From Streptomyces sp. B21-105 (GTDB lineage: Bacteria; Actinomycetota; Actinomycetes; Streptomycetales; Streptomycetaceae): a DNA stretch of 64,000 bases. The position numbers were made by a program, and so were the translations under genes. Under the pieces are notes generated by a model, which ran no database searches, was not told the DNA's origin, and saw only the letters and a program-made list of their open reading frames with translations. This document shows, piece by piece, positions 35,430-46,031 of the stretch; the stretch's first letter is position 1, and each line of letters begins with the position of its first letter. Location of the stretch: assembly GCF_036898465.1 (NCBI RefSeq), contig NZ_JARUMJ010000001.1, forward strand, positions 7,936,001 through 8,000,000, written 5' to 3'.

Positions 35430-35939
35430 ATGCGCACCAGGGCAATAGCTATCTCATTTGGAATGGCTGTCGCGTTCACGGGGATCTCAGTGCCCACGGC
35501 GAGCGCCTACGACAACTCGGACCTGTCGGTCCGGAGTTGGGAATACAACACCAGCGACTGCCCTTGCTCGAACAACAGCGGCCTCGACTACACCAGCTTC
35601 AAGGAGGACGCGGGCGGCGAGGCTTTGAAGCTGGTCGTGGAGAAGAACGGCGTCGCCGTGGCGCAGGTCGAGTTCCACCCGTCGGACGAGGTGCTGTACG
35701 TCTACGACGGCAAGAACGACGGCGACACGATCTACGTCCGGGCACATTGGTGGGAGGGCCTCAAGAAGGAGGCGACCTACTGGGCGCCGGGGACGTCCAA
35801 GGAAATCGATATGAACAGGGTTGAAATGGGAGAAGACGACGACCTCGACGAGGGTGAGTCCGTGTACTTCAGGCTCTACGACGACAAGGCTCTGACCGAC
35901 CCGATCACCGACTGGTACGACTACGTCGCGCATGCCTGA
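35430..35939 (+). CDS. Small secreted acidic protein of unknown function
   Basis: A 169-residue protein: signal peptide MRTRAIAISFGMAVAFTGIS ... PTASA, cut before YDNSD. The mature part is acidic, with a CPC pair near its start and strand-rich segments (VLYVYDGKNDGDTIYVRAHW). The start follows GAAGGGG. Longer in-frame starts lack a signal sequence. The gene has lower G+C than its neighbours, which suggests transfer. No family recognised. Confidence 0.65.
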   Translation: MRTRAIAISFGMAVAFTGISVPTASAYDNSDLSVRSWEYNTSDCPCSNNSGLDYTSFKEDAGGEALKLVVEKNGVAVAQVEFHPSDEVLYVYDGKNDGDTIYVRAHWWEGLKKEATYWAPGTSKEIDMNRVEMGEDDDLDEGESVYFRLYDDKALTDPITDWYDYVAHA

Positions 35940-36047
35940 CGGCCTGACGGCCTGACGCATGGGGGTGGTTGACGATGACAACCACCCCGCTGGACGTTCC
36001 CGCGCTGTCACCAAGGCCCTCCATGGCACGGCCTGCCCGAGAAGGCC

Positions 36048-36125
36048 CTTTCAGGTGGGTGGACTGGTCGCGCTTGCAGACCGCATGACGGCGGGGGCGG
36101 CCAGGGCGGCAGGCGTAATGATCGC
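36048..36125 (-). pseudogene. Partial duplicate of the 3' end of the membrane-protein gene at 36601
   Basis: About 75 bases around GACCGCATGACGGCGGGGGC match 36598-36665 with few changes and would code the same C terminus (ALAAP.VMRSA). The rest of the gene is missing. Confidence 0.5.
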
Positions 36126-36187
36126 AGCGAGGCCGTTTCTTATGGATCACTCCATAAGTGCCGAGCTGCCCATGATGCGATAAGTCC

Positions 36188-36499
36188 ATGCGACCTGAAC
36201 ACTGCGGGACCAGGAACCACATCGAGCTGTGGCATGACTGTGCGCTGCCGTCTGGACCAGGGCGGATCAGGTTCTGGACAGTAGTGCGTGGCTCGCTCCT
36301 GCCGATATTCGTCTGGACAGGCGTGGCCTGCTTCACATACTTCGTCTACAACCCGGTCGTGACTCTGGTCCTCGGTGGGCTTTTCGCCTTGTCGTTCATC
36401 GTGGGGTTCGGGCTGCGTCGCAGGGCAAGGCACTCGGTTCGCTGCAGCGCCTACGGTGCGCTGGGCGGAGTATTCGACAAGTCCATGGCCGGGTTCTGA
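36188..36499 (+). CDS. Small membrane protein
   Basis: A 103-residue protein with two hydrophobic segments (LLPIFVWTGVACFTYFVY and VVTLVLGGLFALSFIVGF) followed by a basic RRRARH stretch. It belongs to no family I know. ATG 36188 is a likely start although the ribosome site is weak. It lies among gene fragments, so expression is uncertain. Confidence 0.4.
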   Translation: MRPEHCGTRNHIELWHDCALPSGPGRIRFWTVVRGSLLPIFVWTGVACFTYFVYNPVVTLVLGGLFALSFIVGFGLRRRARHSVRCSAYGALGGVFDKSMAGF

Positions 36500-36600
36500 G
36501 CCGTTCCGGCAGAGGGCGCCTGTCATTGGCTGGAGCGTGTTGCCCACGCCCAGTGGATCAGAAACGAGCCCCTGGGCAATTGCCCACTTCAGACGTCCTC

Positions 36601-37014
36601 TCAGGCGGGCTGTCCGGTCGAGGCTGTAGACCGCATGACGACAGGGGCGGCCAGGGCGGCAGGCGTGACGCAGCTCAACAGGACCACGGGCCACGCGGCC
36701 AGTCCCACGAAGAACGAGGTGGGGACACTGGCGCAGAGAGCGGCCATTGCGACCGCGACGACGTGAGCGGACCGGGAGGTCGGATCGGTGCTCATCGCCT
36801 TGGCCCAGAGCAGCACGACCATGATGGTTGCCAACTCGACGGCTGCTGCGGGGACGGCGACCTGGAGTGCAGCCGCCCACCGGTACCCGCTCTGCGTGCT
36901 CGCTCCGGACTGCGCCTCGAACACGCCGGAAAGCCAGTAGGAGAAAACCGCCAATGGTGCGACCGTCGACACCGCGACGTATCCCAGGCGGATCAGGAGC
37001 TGAAAGCCTTTCAC
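36601..37014 (-). CDS. Four-helix membrane protein of unknown function
   Basis: A 137-residue protein with four hydrophobic stretches (for example LGYVAVSTVAPLAVFSYWL, AAAVELATIMVVLLWA, AVAMAALCASVPTSFFVGLA, PVVLLSCVTPAALAAPVV). It resembles DUF2637-type or plasmid-spread protein membrane domains only in outline. A truncated copy of its end lies at 36048. Confidence 0.45.
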   Translation of the reverse strand: MKGFQLLIRLGYVAVSTVAPLAVFSYWLSGVFEAQSGASTQSGYRWAAALQVAVPAAAVELATIMVVLLWAKAMSTDPTSRSAHVVAVAMAALCASVPTSFFVGLAAWPVVLLSCVTPAALAAPVVMRSTASTGQPA

Positions 37015-37207
37015 GCTTCACCTTCACATCTGTCCCGGCTAATACCGGGATACTGGGATGTACCAGGACGCCACCCACTGCCTGACCAACACAGATTTCG
37101 TACGCGCTGTTGTAGGTCTTGCCGTCGTTATCGTTTTCCCGCCGGACGACGACAGACGTGCCTCTGGCTCGCCTAAGTGCCGGTACCGGGGTGTGGGTTG
37201 TGGCGCT

Positions 37208-39355
37208 TCACACTCCGGCTTCCGTCAGGAACGGGCTCGGGGGGCCCGACCAGGAGATGTGGAGGCTGTCTCGGGGGCGGGTGCAGGCGACGAAGAGGAG
37301 GCAGCGTTCGGACATCATGTCCGCCTCGTGCTGTTGGGGGTCGAGGTCGGGCGGGGTGATCGCCTTCGCGAACGGCAGGGCGTCCTCGGTGACGCCGACC
37401 ACGGCGACGCAGCGGAACTCGAGGCCCTTGAAGGAGTGCATGGTGCCGACCCGGACGGCGTCCGCGCCCTTGGCCGTGTCGGCGGAGCGCAGGGCGACGG
37501 CGGGCAGGCCGGCCGCTTCGAGGTGGGCCACCGTCGTCGCGCACGTCTTGTTGAAGCGGGCGGTGACTCCGATGTCCGCCGGGCGCACCCCCGCGTCCAG
37601 CCATGCCCGTACCTGCGCCGCGAGCGCGTCGAGTTCGGCTTCCTCGGTCGCCGCCGCGTGGACGGTGGGACCGTCGCCGTGCAGGGCGGAGCGGTAGCCG
37701 AGCAGGGTGTCTTTGCGGTTGGCGTCCTCCAGCTCGGCGATCGGCCGGCCGACGAGCAGCGCGGTCGACCAGCGCAGGATCTCCTGCGTGCTGCGGTAGT
37801 TCTTGCGCAGCTTCACCGACCGTCCGGTCACCTTGATGCCGAGCGACCTCAGGGACACCTTCGAGTCGTAGATGCGCTGGTGGGGGTCGCCGGCGATGAA
37901 CAGGTCGTCGGGGCGGGCGGGGACGGCCGCGCGCAGCAGACGCCACTGCGCCGGGTGCAGGTCCTGCGCCTCGTCCACCACGACGTGCCGGTACTGCGGG
38001 CCCTTCTCCTCCAGCAGCCGCGCGGCCTCCACGCACGTCTGCAGCCAGGTGCGGGCTCCGTCGGCGGCCAGATCGGCCGTGAACCGCTCGATCGTCTCCC
38101 ACACCAGGGGCCGTTCGGCGGCCGCGAGCCGGCTTCCGCGGCCGCGCCGGTCCGCCGTCTCGTACGCGGCGAGGGTCGTGATGCCCTGGGCCAGGACGAC
38201 GTGCCGGTACTCCTGGAGGAGGAACTGGGCGCTGCCGGGGAAGCCGGTCGCCTTCGCGGCCTTGCCCCAGCGGCTTTCCTCCGCGTTGTGCAGCAGCGGC
38301 CGCAGGGGCACCGCGCCGGGCGAGTCGGCGACGACACGGCTCGCGAAGCCGTCCACCGTCGAGATGTCCACCCGCGCGCGCAGCTCCGGGTCCTCCACCA
38401 GTGACTCGAGTCCGGCGCGCAGCGCGTTGACGAGCGCGTTGGTGTACGTGGTGAGGAGGACGCGGTCCCCGTCGCGCAGATGCCCCAGCAGGTGCTTGAC
38501 GCGGTGCAGCGCGACCACGGTCTTGCCGGTGCCCGGCCCGCCGGTGACCTGGGCGGGCCCGGAGTAGGACGCCCGGTAGGCGACCTTGCGCTGGGAGGGG
38601 TGCAGGAACACCCGCCAGGCCGCGAACGGCTTCTCGAGGATGTCCCGCAGTTCCTCGGAGGCGGTGACCAGAGCGATGCGGGCCCGGCTGTGCCGGATCG
38701 CCGTCTCGTAGTCCTGGGTGTCCACCGGCTGCGACGACGCCTGCAACGCGGGTGCGACGATGTCCTGCCAGACCTCCTCGACGCTGCACCCCTCCGCGAG
38801 GTACTGCAGCACCTCCCGCTGGTCCTGCGGCAGCAGCGGCGCGAAGATCTCCAGCTGCTCCTTGTCGACGAGCGACCGGGCCTGCCGCAGCGTCTCGGCG
38901 TCGATGCCGAGCGCGGTGAGGTCCCCGTCGGAGAACTTCGCGAACAGCCGCTCCTTCGGTGACGTCAGCGCCACCCGCTCGTACGCCGGCGTGAGCTCGT
39001 CCAGCGTCGCCGCGTCGCGGATCTCGACGGCCCGTGTCACCTCGTTGATGCTGGACTTCTGCTTCTTCGCCCAGGCGATCGCCTTGTCGTGCTGCATGAC
39101 CCGCAGCAGGACGAACGTGTCCCCGGTCGGCGGGGCGAGGACGACGCCGCGCCAGAACTGGTCGATGCGGATCGTCCGGATCTGCTTGTCCTTCGCGTTG
39201 GTCAGACTCTCCAGTTTCAGCCCGGGATCCTTGAAGAGCTGATCGAGGGTGAGCCGGCCGAACTTCTCCCACGCGTCCAGCACGCCCTTCCTCACCGGGG
39301 GCTGGAGTTTGGGGAGTTCGGCGAAGAACGCGATGTCGAAGGCGAGCTGCGGCAT
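37208..39355 (-). CDS. Superfamily 1 (UvrD/Rep-like) helicase with a RelE-like N-terminal domain
   Basis: A 715-residue protein. Residues 1-115 have the layout of RelE/ParE toxins: FFAELPKLQPPVRKGVLDAW, GLKLESLTNAKDKQIRTIRI, then strands GVVLAPPTGDTFVLLRVMQH. After a helical linker comes the helicase: Walker A GGPGTGKTVV, motif II VVVDEAQDLHP, GDPHQRIYDSK, motif IV-like KLRKNYRST, and motif VI-like SERCLLFVACTRPRD. Such toxin-domain/helicase fusions occur in actinobacteria; the partner and role are unknown, defence or RNA/DNA repair being possible. It stands alone, facing no operon partner. Confidence 0.83.
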   Translation of the reverse strand: MPQLAFDIAFFAELPKLQPPVRKGVLDAWEKFGRLTLDQLFKDPGLKLESLTNAKDKQIRTIRIDQFWRGVVLAPPTGDTFVLLRVMQHDKAIAWAKKQKSSINEVTRAVEIRDAATLDELTPAYERVALTSPKERLFAKFSDGDLTALGIDAETLRQARSLVDKEQLEIFAPLLPQDQREVLQYLAEGCSVEEVWQDIVAPALQASSQPVDTQDYETAIRHSRARIALVTASEELRDILEKPFAAWRVFLHPSQRKVAYRASYSGPAQVTGGPGTGKTVVALHRVKHLLGHLRDGDRVLLTTYTNALVNALRAGLESLVEDPELRARVDISTVDGFASRVVADSPGAVPLRPLLHNAEESRWGKAAKATGFPGSAQFLLQEYRHVVLAQGITTLAAYETADRRGRGSRLAAAERPLVWETIERFTADLAADGARTWLQTCVEAARLLEEKGPQYRHVVVDEAQDLHPAQWRLLRAAVPARPDDLFIAGDPHQRIYDSKVSLRSLGIKVTGRSVKLRKNYRSTQEILRWSTALLVGRPIAELEDANRKDTLLGYRSALHGDGPTVHAAATEEAELDALAAQVRAWLDAGVRPADIGVTARFNKTCATTVAHLEAAGLPAVALRSADTAKGADAVRVGTMHSFKGLEFRCVAVVGVTEDALPFAKAITPPDLDPQQHEADMMSERCLLFVACTRPRDSLHISWSGPPSPFLTEAGV

Positions 39356-39413
39356 GGGTGGATCCTAAGCGCCGGGCGGGCCGGGGCGGGGGGAGAAGAG
39401 GCAGGTCAGGTGA

Positions 39414-41024
<1,611 letters not shown>

Positions 41025-41171
41025 CTGACCCCCGCCCCGCCGCCCCCGTCGAGCGAACGTCCGAAATGATCTCCGCTGTGGTCGGAGACCAGTTTCGCCG
41101 CCCCGCCCCGGGCACGTCCAGCCGGATCGCGGGGCGGCCCGCGTCATCGGGTCAGGTCAGGTCTGTTCGGT

Positions 41172-41630
41172 TCAGGCCGGGTCTGCTCGGTTCAGGCCGG
41201 GGACGGTGCACTCCGCCCAGACGGTCTTGCCCGGACCGCCCGCGACGCGCGCCGTGCAGCCCCAGCGATCGGCCAGCTCCTCGACGAGCAGCAGCCCGCG
41301 ACCGCCCTCGTCCGGTGCGGAGGCGCTGCGGATGCGCGGGAGGCGTTCGCCGCGGGTGTCGCTGACCTCGAGCCGTACGGTGCCGGCGGCCGGGTCCGCG
41401 GTGAGCAGGACGTGGAAGTCCCGTCCGGCGACGTGCCCGTGCCGTACCGCGTTCGCGCACAGTTCCGCCGCGACCAGGACGACGGCGTCGTGCGCGGCGC
41501 TGCCGTACGGGACGCCCCAGGCGTCGAGCCGGTGCCCGCACAGCCGTCGCGCCAGGCGGGCCCCACGCGGAGTGGAGCTGAAGCGCATCGCGAACCGGTG
41601 GGCGGTGAGGGGTGCTTGTGTTGCCGTCAT
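41172..41630 (-). CDS. HATPase_c_2 regulatory ATP-binding protein (anti-sigma-like)
   Basis: A 152-residue protein with the Bergerat fold of SpoIIAB/RsbW-type proteins: AAELCANAVRHGH (N box), LEVSDTRGERLP (G1) and DEGGRGLLLVEELADRWGC (G2). These small ATPases usually bind sigma factors or partner regulators. In Streptomyces they lie very often next to XRE/DUF397 pairs, as here (divergent). ATG 41630 is chosen. Confidence 0.87.
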   Translation of the reverse strand: MTATQAPLTAHRFAMRFSSTPRGARLARRLCGHRLDAWGVPYGSAAHDAVVLVAAELCANAVRHGHVAGRDFHVLLTADPAAGTVRLEVSDTRGERLPRIRSASAPDEGGRGLLLVEELADRWGCTARVAGGPGKTVWAECTVPGLNRADPA

Positions 41631-41762
41631 GCACACACGGTGGCGTGTCGTGGCGTAGCGTGACCAGTGGTGACGCGCTGACGTCGGCTCTTCGTACGCG
41701 GCGGGCGCGGGCGCTGTACAGACGGTACGTGGGCGTGGGGGAGAGGCGGCAGGACGGTGACC

Positions 41763-42608
41763 ATGCGGGACGAGGACGAGGAACAGCGGCAGCAGCGGCC
41801 GGAGGACGACCCGGGGACGGGCGTCGTCACCGCGTTCGGACGGCAGCTGAAGCTGCTGCGGGTGCGGGCCGGGCTCGAGCGCCCCGAGTTCGGCAGCCGG
41901 GTCGGCTACGCGGCCGACACGGTGGCGTCGATCGAGCAGGGACGGCGGATTCCCCAGGCCCGCTTCATCGACAAGGCCGACGAAGTACTCGGGGCGGGGG
42001 GCTTGTTGACGGCCCTCAAGGAGGAGGTGGGGCGGGCTCAGTACCCGGCGTTCTTCCGGGACGCGGCGAGGTTGGAAACGGACGCGCACGAGCTGTTCCT
42101 GTACGCGGTGCAAGCGGTTCCGGGGCTTCTGCAGACCGAGGAGTACACGCGTGCGCTGCTTGCCATGAGGCGTCCGCTGTTGGATGAGGACACGATCGAA
42201 CAGCGGGTCGCGGCACGTCTGTTGCGCCAGCAGATCTTCACCCGCTGGCCTGCGCCGCTCCTGAGCTTCGTCATCGAGGAGGCTGTGCTCCGCAAGCCGT
42301 TCGGCGGTAAGGCGGTCCTGCGAGGTGTTCTTGAGAACATCTTGCTGGTCGGGGACAAGCGCAACGTCGAGATTCAGGTCATGCCGAACGACCGTGAGGA
42401 CAACGCCGGCGTGGACGGTCCCTTCTCGTTGATCACACCGAAGATAGGTGACCAGATTGCGTACTTGGAGGTGCAAGGACGCAGCATCCTGGTCACGGAC
42501 CGAGACGAGGTGCGGTCCATCTCAGCCCGTTATGGGATCATCCGAAGTCAGGCTCTCACTCCGCGAGAGTCCCTGGGATTCGTAGAGAAGGTGCTGGGAG
42601 AGCTATGA
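41763..42608 (+). CDS. XRE-family regulator with DUF5753 ligand-binding domain
   Basis: A 281-residue regulator: N-terminal helix-turn-helix (FGRQLKLLRVRAGLERPEFG ... YAADTVASIEQGRRIP), then the DUF5753 sensor (QAVPGLLQTEEYTRALL, RLLRQQIF, IEEAVLRKPFGG). ATG 41763 has AGGA 7 bases away; GTG 41757 is possible. It overlaps the DUF397 gene by 4 bases and is divergent from the HATPase gene. WhiJ-like systems of this layout act on differentiation. Confidence 0.88.
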   Translation: MRDEDEEQRQQRPEDDPGTGVVTAFGRQLKLLRVRAGLERPEFGSRVGYAADTVASIEQGRRIPQARFIDKADEVLGAGGLLTALKEEVGRAQYPAFFRDAARLETDAHELFLYAVQAVPGLLQTEEYTRALLAMRRPLLDEDTIEQRVAARLLRQQIFTRWPAPLLSFVIEEAVLRKPFGGKAVLRGVLENILLVGDKRNVEIQVMPNDREDNAGVDGPFSLITPKIGDQIAYLEVQGRSILVTDRDEVRSISARYGIIRSQALTPRESLGFVEKVLGEL

Positions 42609-42787
42609 ACACGGGTGAGTCGTGGCGCAAGAGCAGCTACAGCGGCGCGGAGGGTGGCGAGTGCGTCGAGGTCGCCGAGGCAAGCGGAGCCGTGTGGGTC
42701 CGTGACTCCAAGCGACCCGCAGAAGCCAGGTTGTCCTTCGGGGCCGAGGCGTGGGCGGGCTTTGTGCGGATGGCCGCAGCGTGCTGA
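42605..42787 (+). CDS. DUF397 small protein
   Basis: A 60-residue DUF397 protein: WRKSSYSGAEGGECVEVA, VWVRDSKRPAEARLSF and AWAGFVRMAA. It is the usual small partner of XRE/DUF5753 regulators and is thought to modulate them. The ATGA overlap shows coupled translation. A related orphan copy is at 59914. Confidence 0.92.
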   Translation: MNTGESWRKSSYSGAEGGECVEVAEASGAVWVRDSKRPAEARLSFGAEAWAGFVRMAAAC

Positions 42788-42802
42788 ACTGAACGGGAAC
42801 TG

Positions 42803-42837
42803 ACGGGACCCGGTGCGTGCAGCGCACCGGGTCCCGT
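42803..42837 (+). terminator. Hairpin terminator after the DUF397 gene
   Basis: ACGGGACCCGGTGCG and CGCACCGGGTCCCGT form a perfect 15-bp stem with a TGCAG loop, 16 bases past the stop codon. Confidence 0.85.
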
Positions 42838-42923
42838 CCTGTTCAGAGTGCGGAACGTGAGCTCTTGTCCGTTTCGTGGTTGAGGTTGGAGAAGGAGCGC
42901 TGGTCAAGGAGTGAGGCTGGCCC

Positions 42924-43304
42924 TCAGGCTTCGGGGCGGGCGAACAAGCCGGGTTCGGTTTCGACGAGGATGCCTCGGCTGACCAGGCGCTTCAGTTTGG
43001 AGCGGATGCCTTCGGTGTTCTTCGGGAGGATCGGCAAGTCGAGGGCCTGGCAGAGGTCGCGGGCGCGCATCGGCCGGCCCGCGTGGGCCAGGGCGGTGAG
43101 GATCTGCTGGTAGGCGGGGTGGTCCGGGATGCCGGGGCGGTCCGGGCCGGTGGCGGGTGAGGGCAGCGGGAGAGTGAGGAGGGTCTTGCGGGTGATGCGC
43201 AGGTTCTGGCTCTCCGCATCGATCTCGCCGAGCTGCCGGGTGAGTTCTTCGATGCCGGCCCTCAACTGCTCAGCCTGGTCGGCCAGTTCGCGCTCGCGGG
43301 CTTC
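42924..43304 (-). pseudogene. N-terminally truncated winged-helix protein gene
   Basis: The last 126 codons of a gene are present: coiled-coil-like EARERELADQAEQLRAGIEE, then a winged helix (HPAYQQILTALAHAGRPMRA ... RSKLKRLVSRGILVETEPGL) and stop. The sequence is cut exactly where the IS256 transposase sequence ends (43304/43305). The start of this gene and the 3' end of the IS were lost together. Confidence 0.65.
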
Positions 43305-43591
43305 GAGGCGTAGCGCAGGCTCTGCCGGTTCAGATGCACGACGCAGCGCTGCACAACGGTTTGGGGCCACACGTTCGCGACCGCGTCCGGCAGAGCCGAC
43401 AGCCCGTCGCAGACCAGCATGAGGACGTTTCTGACCCCGCGATTGCGCAGGTCGGTGAGGACTTGCTGCCAGAACTTGGCACCCTCGCCGCCGTCGCCGG
43501 CCCACAGGCCGAGGACCTCGCGGTAGCCGTCGGCGGTGACCGCGATGGCCACGTAGATCGGCCTGTTGGCGACCTGCCCGTCACGGATCTT
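43305..43591 (-). pseudogene. IS256 transposase, middle part
   Basis: Codes KIRDGQVANRPIYVAIAVTA to VVHLNRQSLRYAS, including the DG and second catalytic Asp (LMLVCDGLSALPDAV). It is continuous with the N-terminal part at 45286-45933 if the ISL3 element and one repeat copy are removed. The C-terminal third with the catalytic Glu is missing, so no active enzyme can be made. Confidence 0.85.
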
Positions 43592-45285
43592 GGTTCTGTC
43601 GACGATCTTGTGATGCGGACGGCTGAGCACATTGCTTCGCCTGTTCGCGATCATGCATCGCGTGCTCTCGTGATGTGCTCCTGGAGCTGTTTCCGTCCCT
43701 GTCCGCGTTGCTGATAGAGGAGGTCGAGCGGCGACCGGACCAGGTCGTGCTGAGAACGCGGGTGCGCGCGACGACTGGCTTGTGTCGGTGCGGTCAGAGC
43801 TCGGCCCGGGTGCACGGTCGGTACGTACGCAGGCTGCGTGATGTCGCCGTGGGCGGGCTCGGTGTCGTGATCGAGTTATGCGTGCGCCGCTTCCGCTGCG
43901 AGAACCCTGCCTGCACGGCGGTGACGTTCGCTGAACAGATCGTGGGACTGACGACCCCGCACAGTCGGCAGACCCGCTATTGCGCGGGCTGCTGACGCGG
44001 ATCGGGCTGGCCCTGGCCGGCCGGGCAGGAGCCCGCCTGGCCTCCGCGGTCGGCGTCACCGTGGGCAAGGACACGCTGCTGCGGCTGGTCAGAGCCATGC
44101 CCGAACCGGAGGCCGGCGAGGTGGAGGTCCTCGGCGTCGACGACTTCGCCTTCCGCAAGGGCCGTCACTACGGCACGGTGCTGATCGACATGGCTACCCA
44201 CCGTCCACTGCATCTCTACGAGGGGCGCGAGGGCGAAGACCTCGCCGCATGGCTCCGCGACCACCCCGAGGTGAAGGTGATCTGCCGGGACCGGTCCAGC
44301 GGTTACGTGGAGGGCGCACGCATCGGAGCGCCGCAGGCCGAGCAGGTCGCTGATCGCTACCATCTGTGGGCCAATCTCGGACAGGCGGTCGAGAGGACAG
44401 TGAACGGTCATCGCTCCCGTCTGGCCGAACCGCCTTCACAACCCGCAGACACCCCCGACGAACCGCAGGTAGTCCAGCTGCCGACAGAGCTGAAGATCGT
44501 GACTCGGCTCCGTGAACAGCATGCTGCCGCCCACGAGCTGTGGCAGCAGGGGATGTCGAAGGCGGGGATCGGCCGGAAACTCGGACTGCACCAGGCCACC
44601 GTCCGCAAACTGGTTCACGCCCCCTCCGCGGACGACGTCGTCGCCAAAAGCCTGCAGCGGGCGCATGTCGTCGACCCGTATGTCGGCTACCTGCACCGGC
44701 GGTGGAACGAGGGCGTCAGAAACGCCACCCAGCTCTACCGCGAGATTCAGGAACAGGGCTATCCCGGGGGCGAGTTGGCCGTCCAACGTCATCTGCGGCA
44801 GTACCGCACCGGGCGCGGACACGCACCCGATCCGGGGCCGAAGCCTCCGTCGGTCCGCGACGTCACCTCATGGATCATGACTCACCCCGAACACCTGCGG
44901 GATGAAGACGCGGGCAAGCTTCACCAGCTGCCTGAACGCGATCCCGAGCTGGACCGGCTCACTCTTCACGTCAGGAAGTTCGCCGTCATGATGACCGCAT
45001 GCCACGGCGACCGCCTCGAGGACTGGATCACTGGATCACCGAGGTCGAACGAGACTCCCTCGTCCCACTCGCGGGCTTCGCCCGCAACCTCCGCCGCGAC
45101 TTCGACGCCGTCCGCAACGGACTGTCGCTTCCCCACAGTTCCGGCGCCGTCGAAGGCAACATCAACCGACTGAAGATGCTGAAACGGCAGATGTTCGGCA
45201 GGGCCAGCCTCGATCTCCTTCGCAAACGCGTCCTGCTCGCGCGATGAGTCCAGCCCGTCCGGATCACAAGATCGTCGACAGAACC
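43592..45285 (+). mobile_element. ISL3-family element (1694 bp) inserted in the IS256 transposase
   Basis: Ends are GGTTCTGTCGACGATCTTGT and its complement, with about 28 of 30 terminal bases matching. The direct repeat GATCTT (possibly 7 bp) flanks it at 43586-43591 and 45286-45291. Removing it restores the IS256 frame through IHVKIRDG. Confidence 0.9.
43675..45247 (+). pseudogene. ISL3-family transposase, broken by two frameshifts
   Basis: Part one (43675-43995) has the ISL3 zinc finger (LCRCGQSS...RFRCENPAC). The frame changes near 43970, and part two (to 45030) has VLGVDDFAFRKGRHYGTVLID and DRYHLWANLGQAVERTV. An exact 8-bp duplication (TGGATCAC at 45024-45031 and 45032-45039) then shifts the frame again. 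The end codes VRNGLSLPHSSGAVEGNINR with the catalytic Glu. Without these two changes it would be a full transposase. Confidence 0.85.
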
Positions 45286-45933
45286 GATCTTGACGTGGAT
45301 GGCATCGACGAAGACGACCGGATAGACCGCGTCGAGCGGGCGGGTGCGCCACTCGTTCATCGAATCCAGGTCCTTGTCGGTGATCGTGGAGATCGTCTCC
45401 TTGGAGGTCTTCATCCCGTACACCTCCTCGAGGTGCGCGACGATCTCCCCGGAGGTCATGCCGCGGGCGGTCAGCGAGAGCACCATCTCGTCCAGAGCAC
45501 CGGTGCGACGGGCGCCCTTGGGCAGGATGCGGGGCCGGAAAGTGCCCAGCCGGTCACGGGGGATCTGCAGCGTGATCGGCCCGACCTCGCTCATCACCTT
45601 CTTCGTGCGATACCCGTTGCCGCCCGAACGCGAGCTCCGCCCACCGCCGCGCTCCGCCTCGGCGGCCAGATGCTCATCCAGCTCGGCCTCCAGGGCGGCC
45701 TGCATCAGGTGCTGCGTGATCGCGGGCAGCAGACCGTCCTCACCGACTAGCCTCAGCCCGCCCCCGCGGACCCTGTCCTGGGCCAGCAGTGTCAGCGCGT
45801 CCAGCAGGTCCAGGCTCAGCCCGTCCACGGACTCCCGCGTTCTCCTCATGTCCGCACCGTCCGCGGCCGCCCCGCCGGCGGCAAGCGACACGCCGCCCAC
45901 CGTCTCGAGAGAGTGAGTCTTCTGGATCGTCAT
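45286..45933 (-). pseudogene. IS256 transposase, N-terminal part
   Basis: Codes the N-terminal region of a mutator-type transposase (ITQHLMQAALEAELDEHLAA, GNGYRTKKVMSEVGPITLQI, PRDRLGTFRPRILPKGARRT, FVDAIHVKI with the first catalytic Asp). It is cut at 45286 by the ISL3 element. The original start is ATG 45933, 29 bases from the IS1380 insertion. Confidence 0.85.
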
Positions 45934-46031
45934 CAGGTGTCCCCTCAGGTGAAGTTTCCACCTAACCTCGCGCTTTCACGAAGTGGGCTGTCCGGCAGGC
46001 GGTCAGGAAAGCAGAAAGTGCCTCTGACCAG

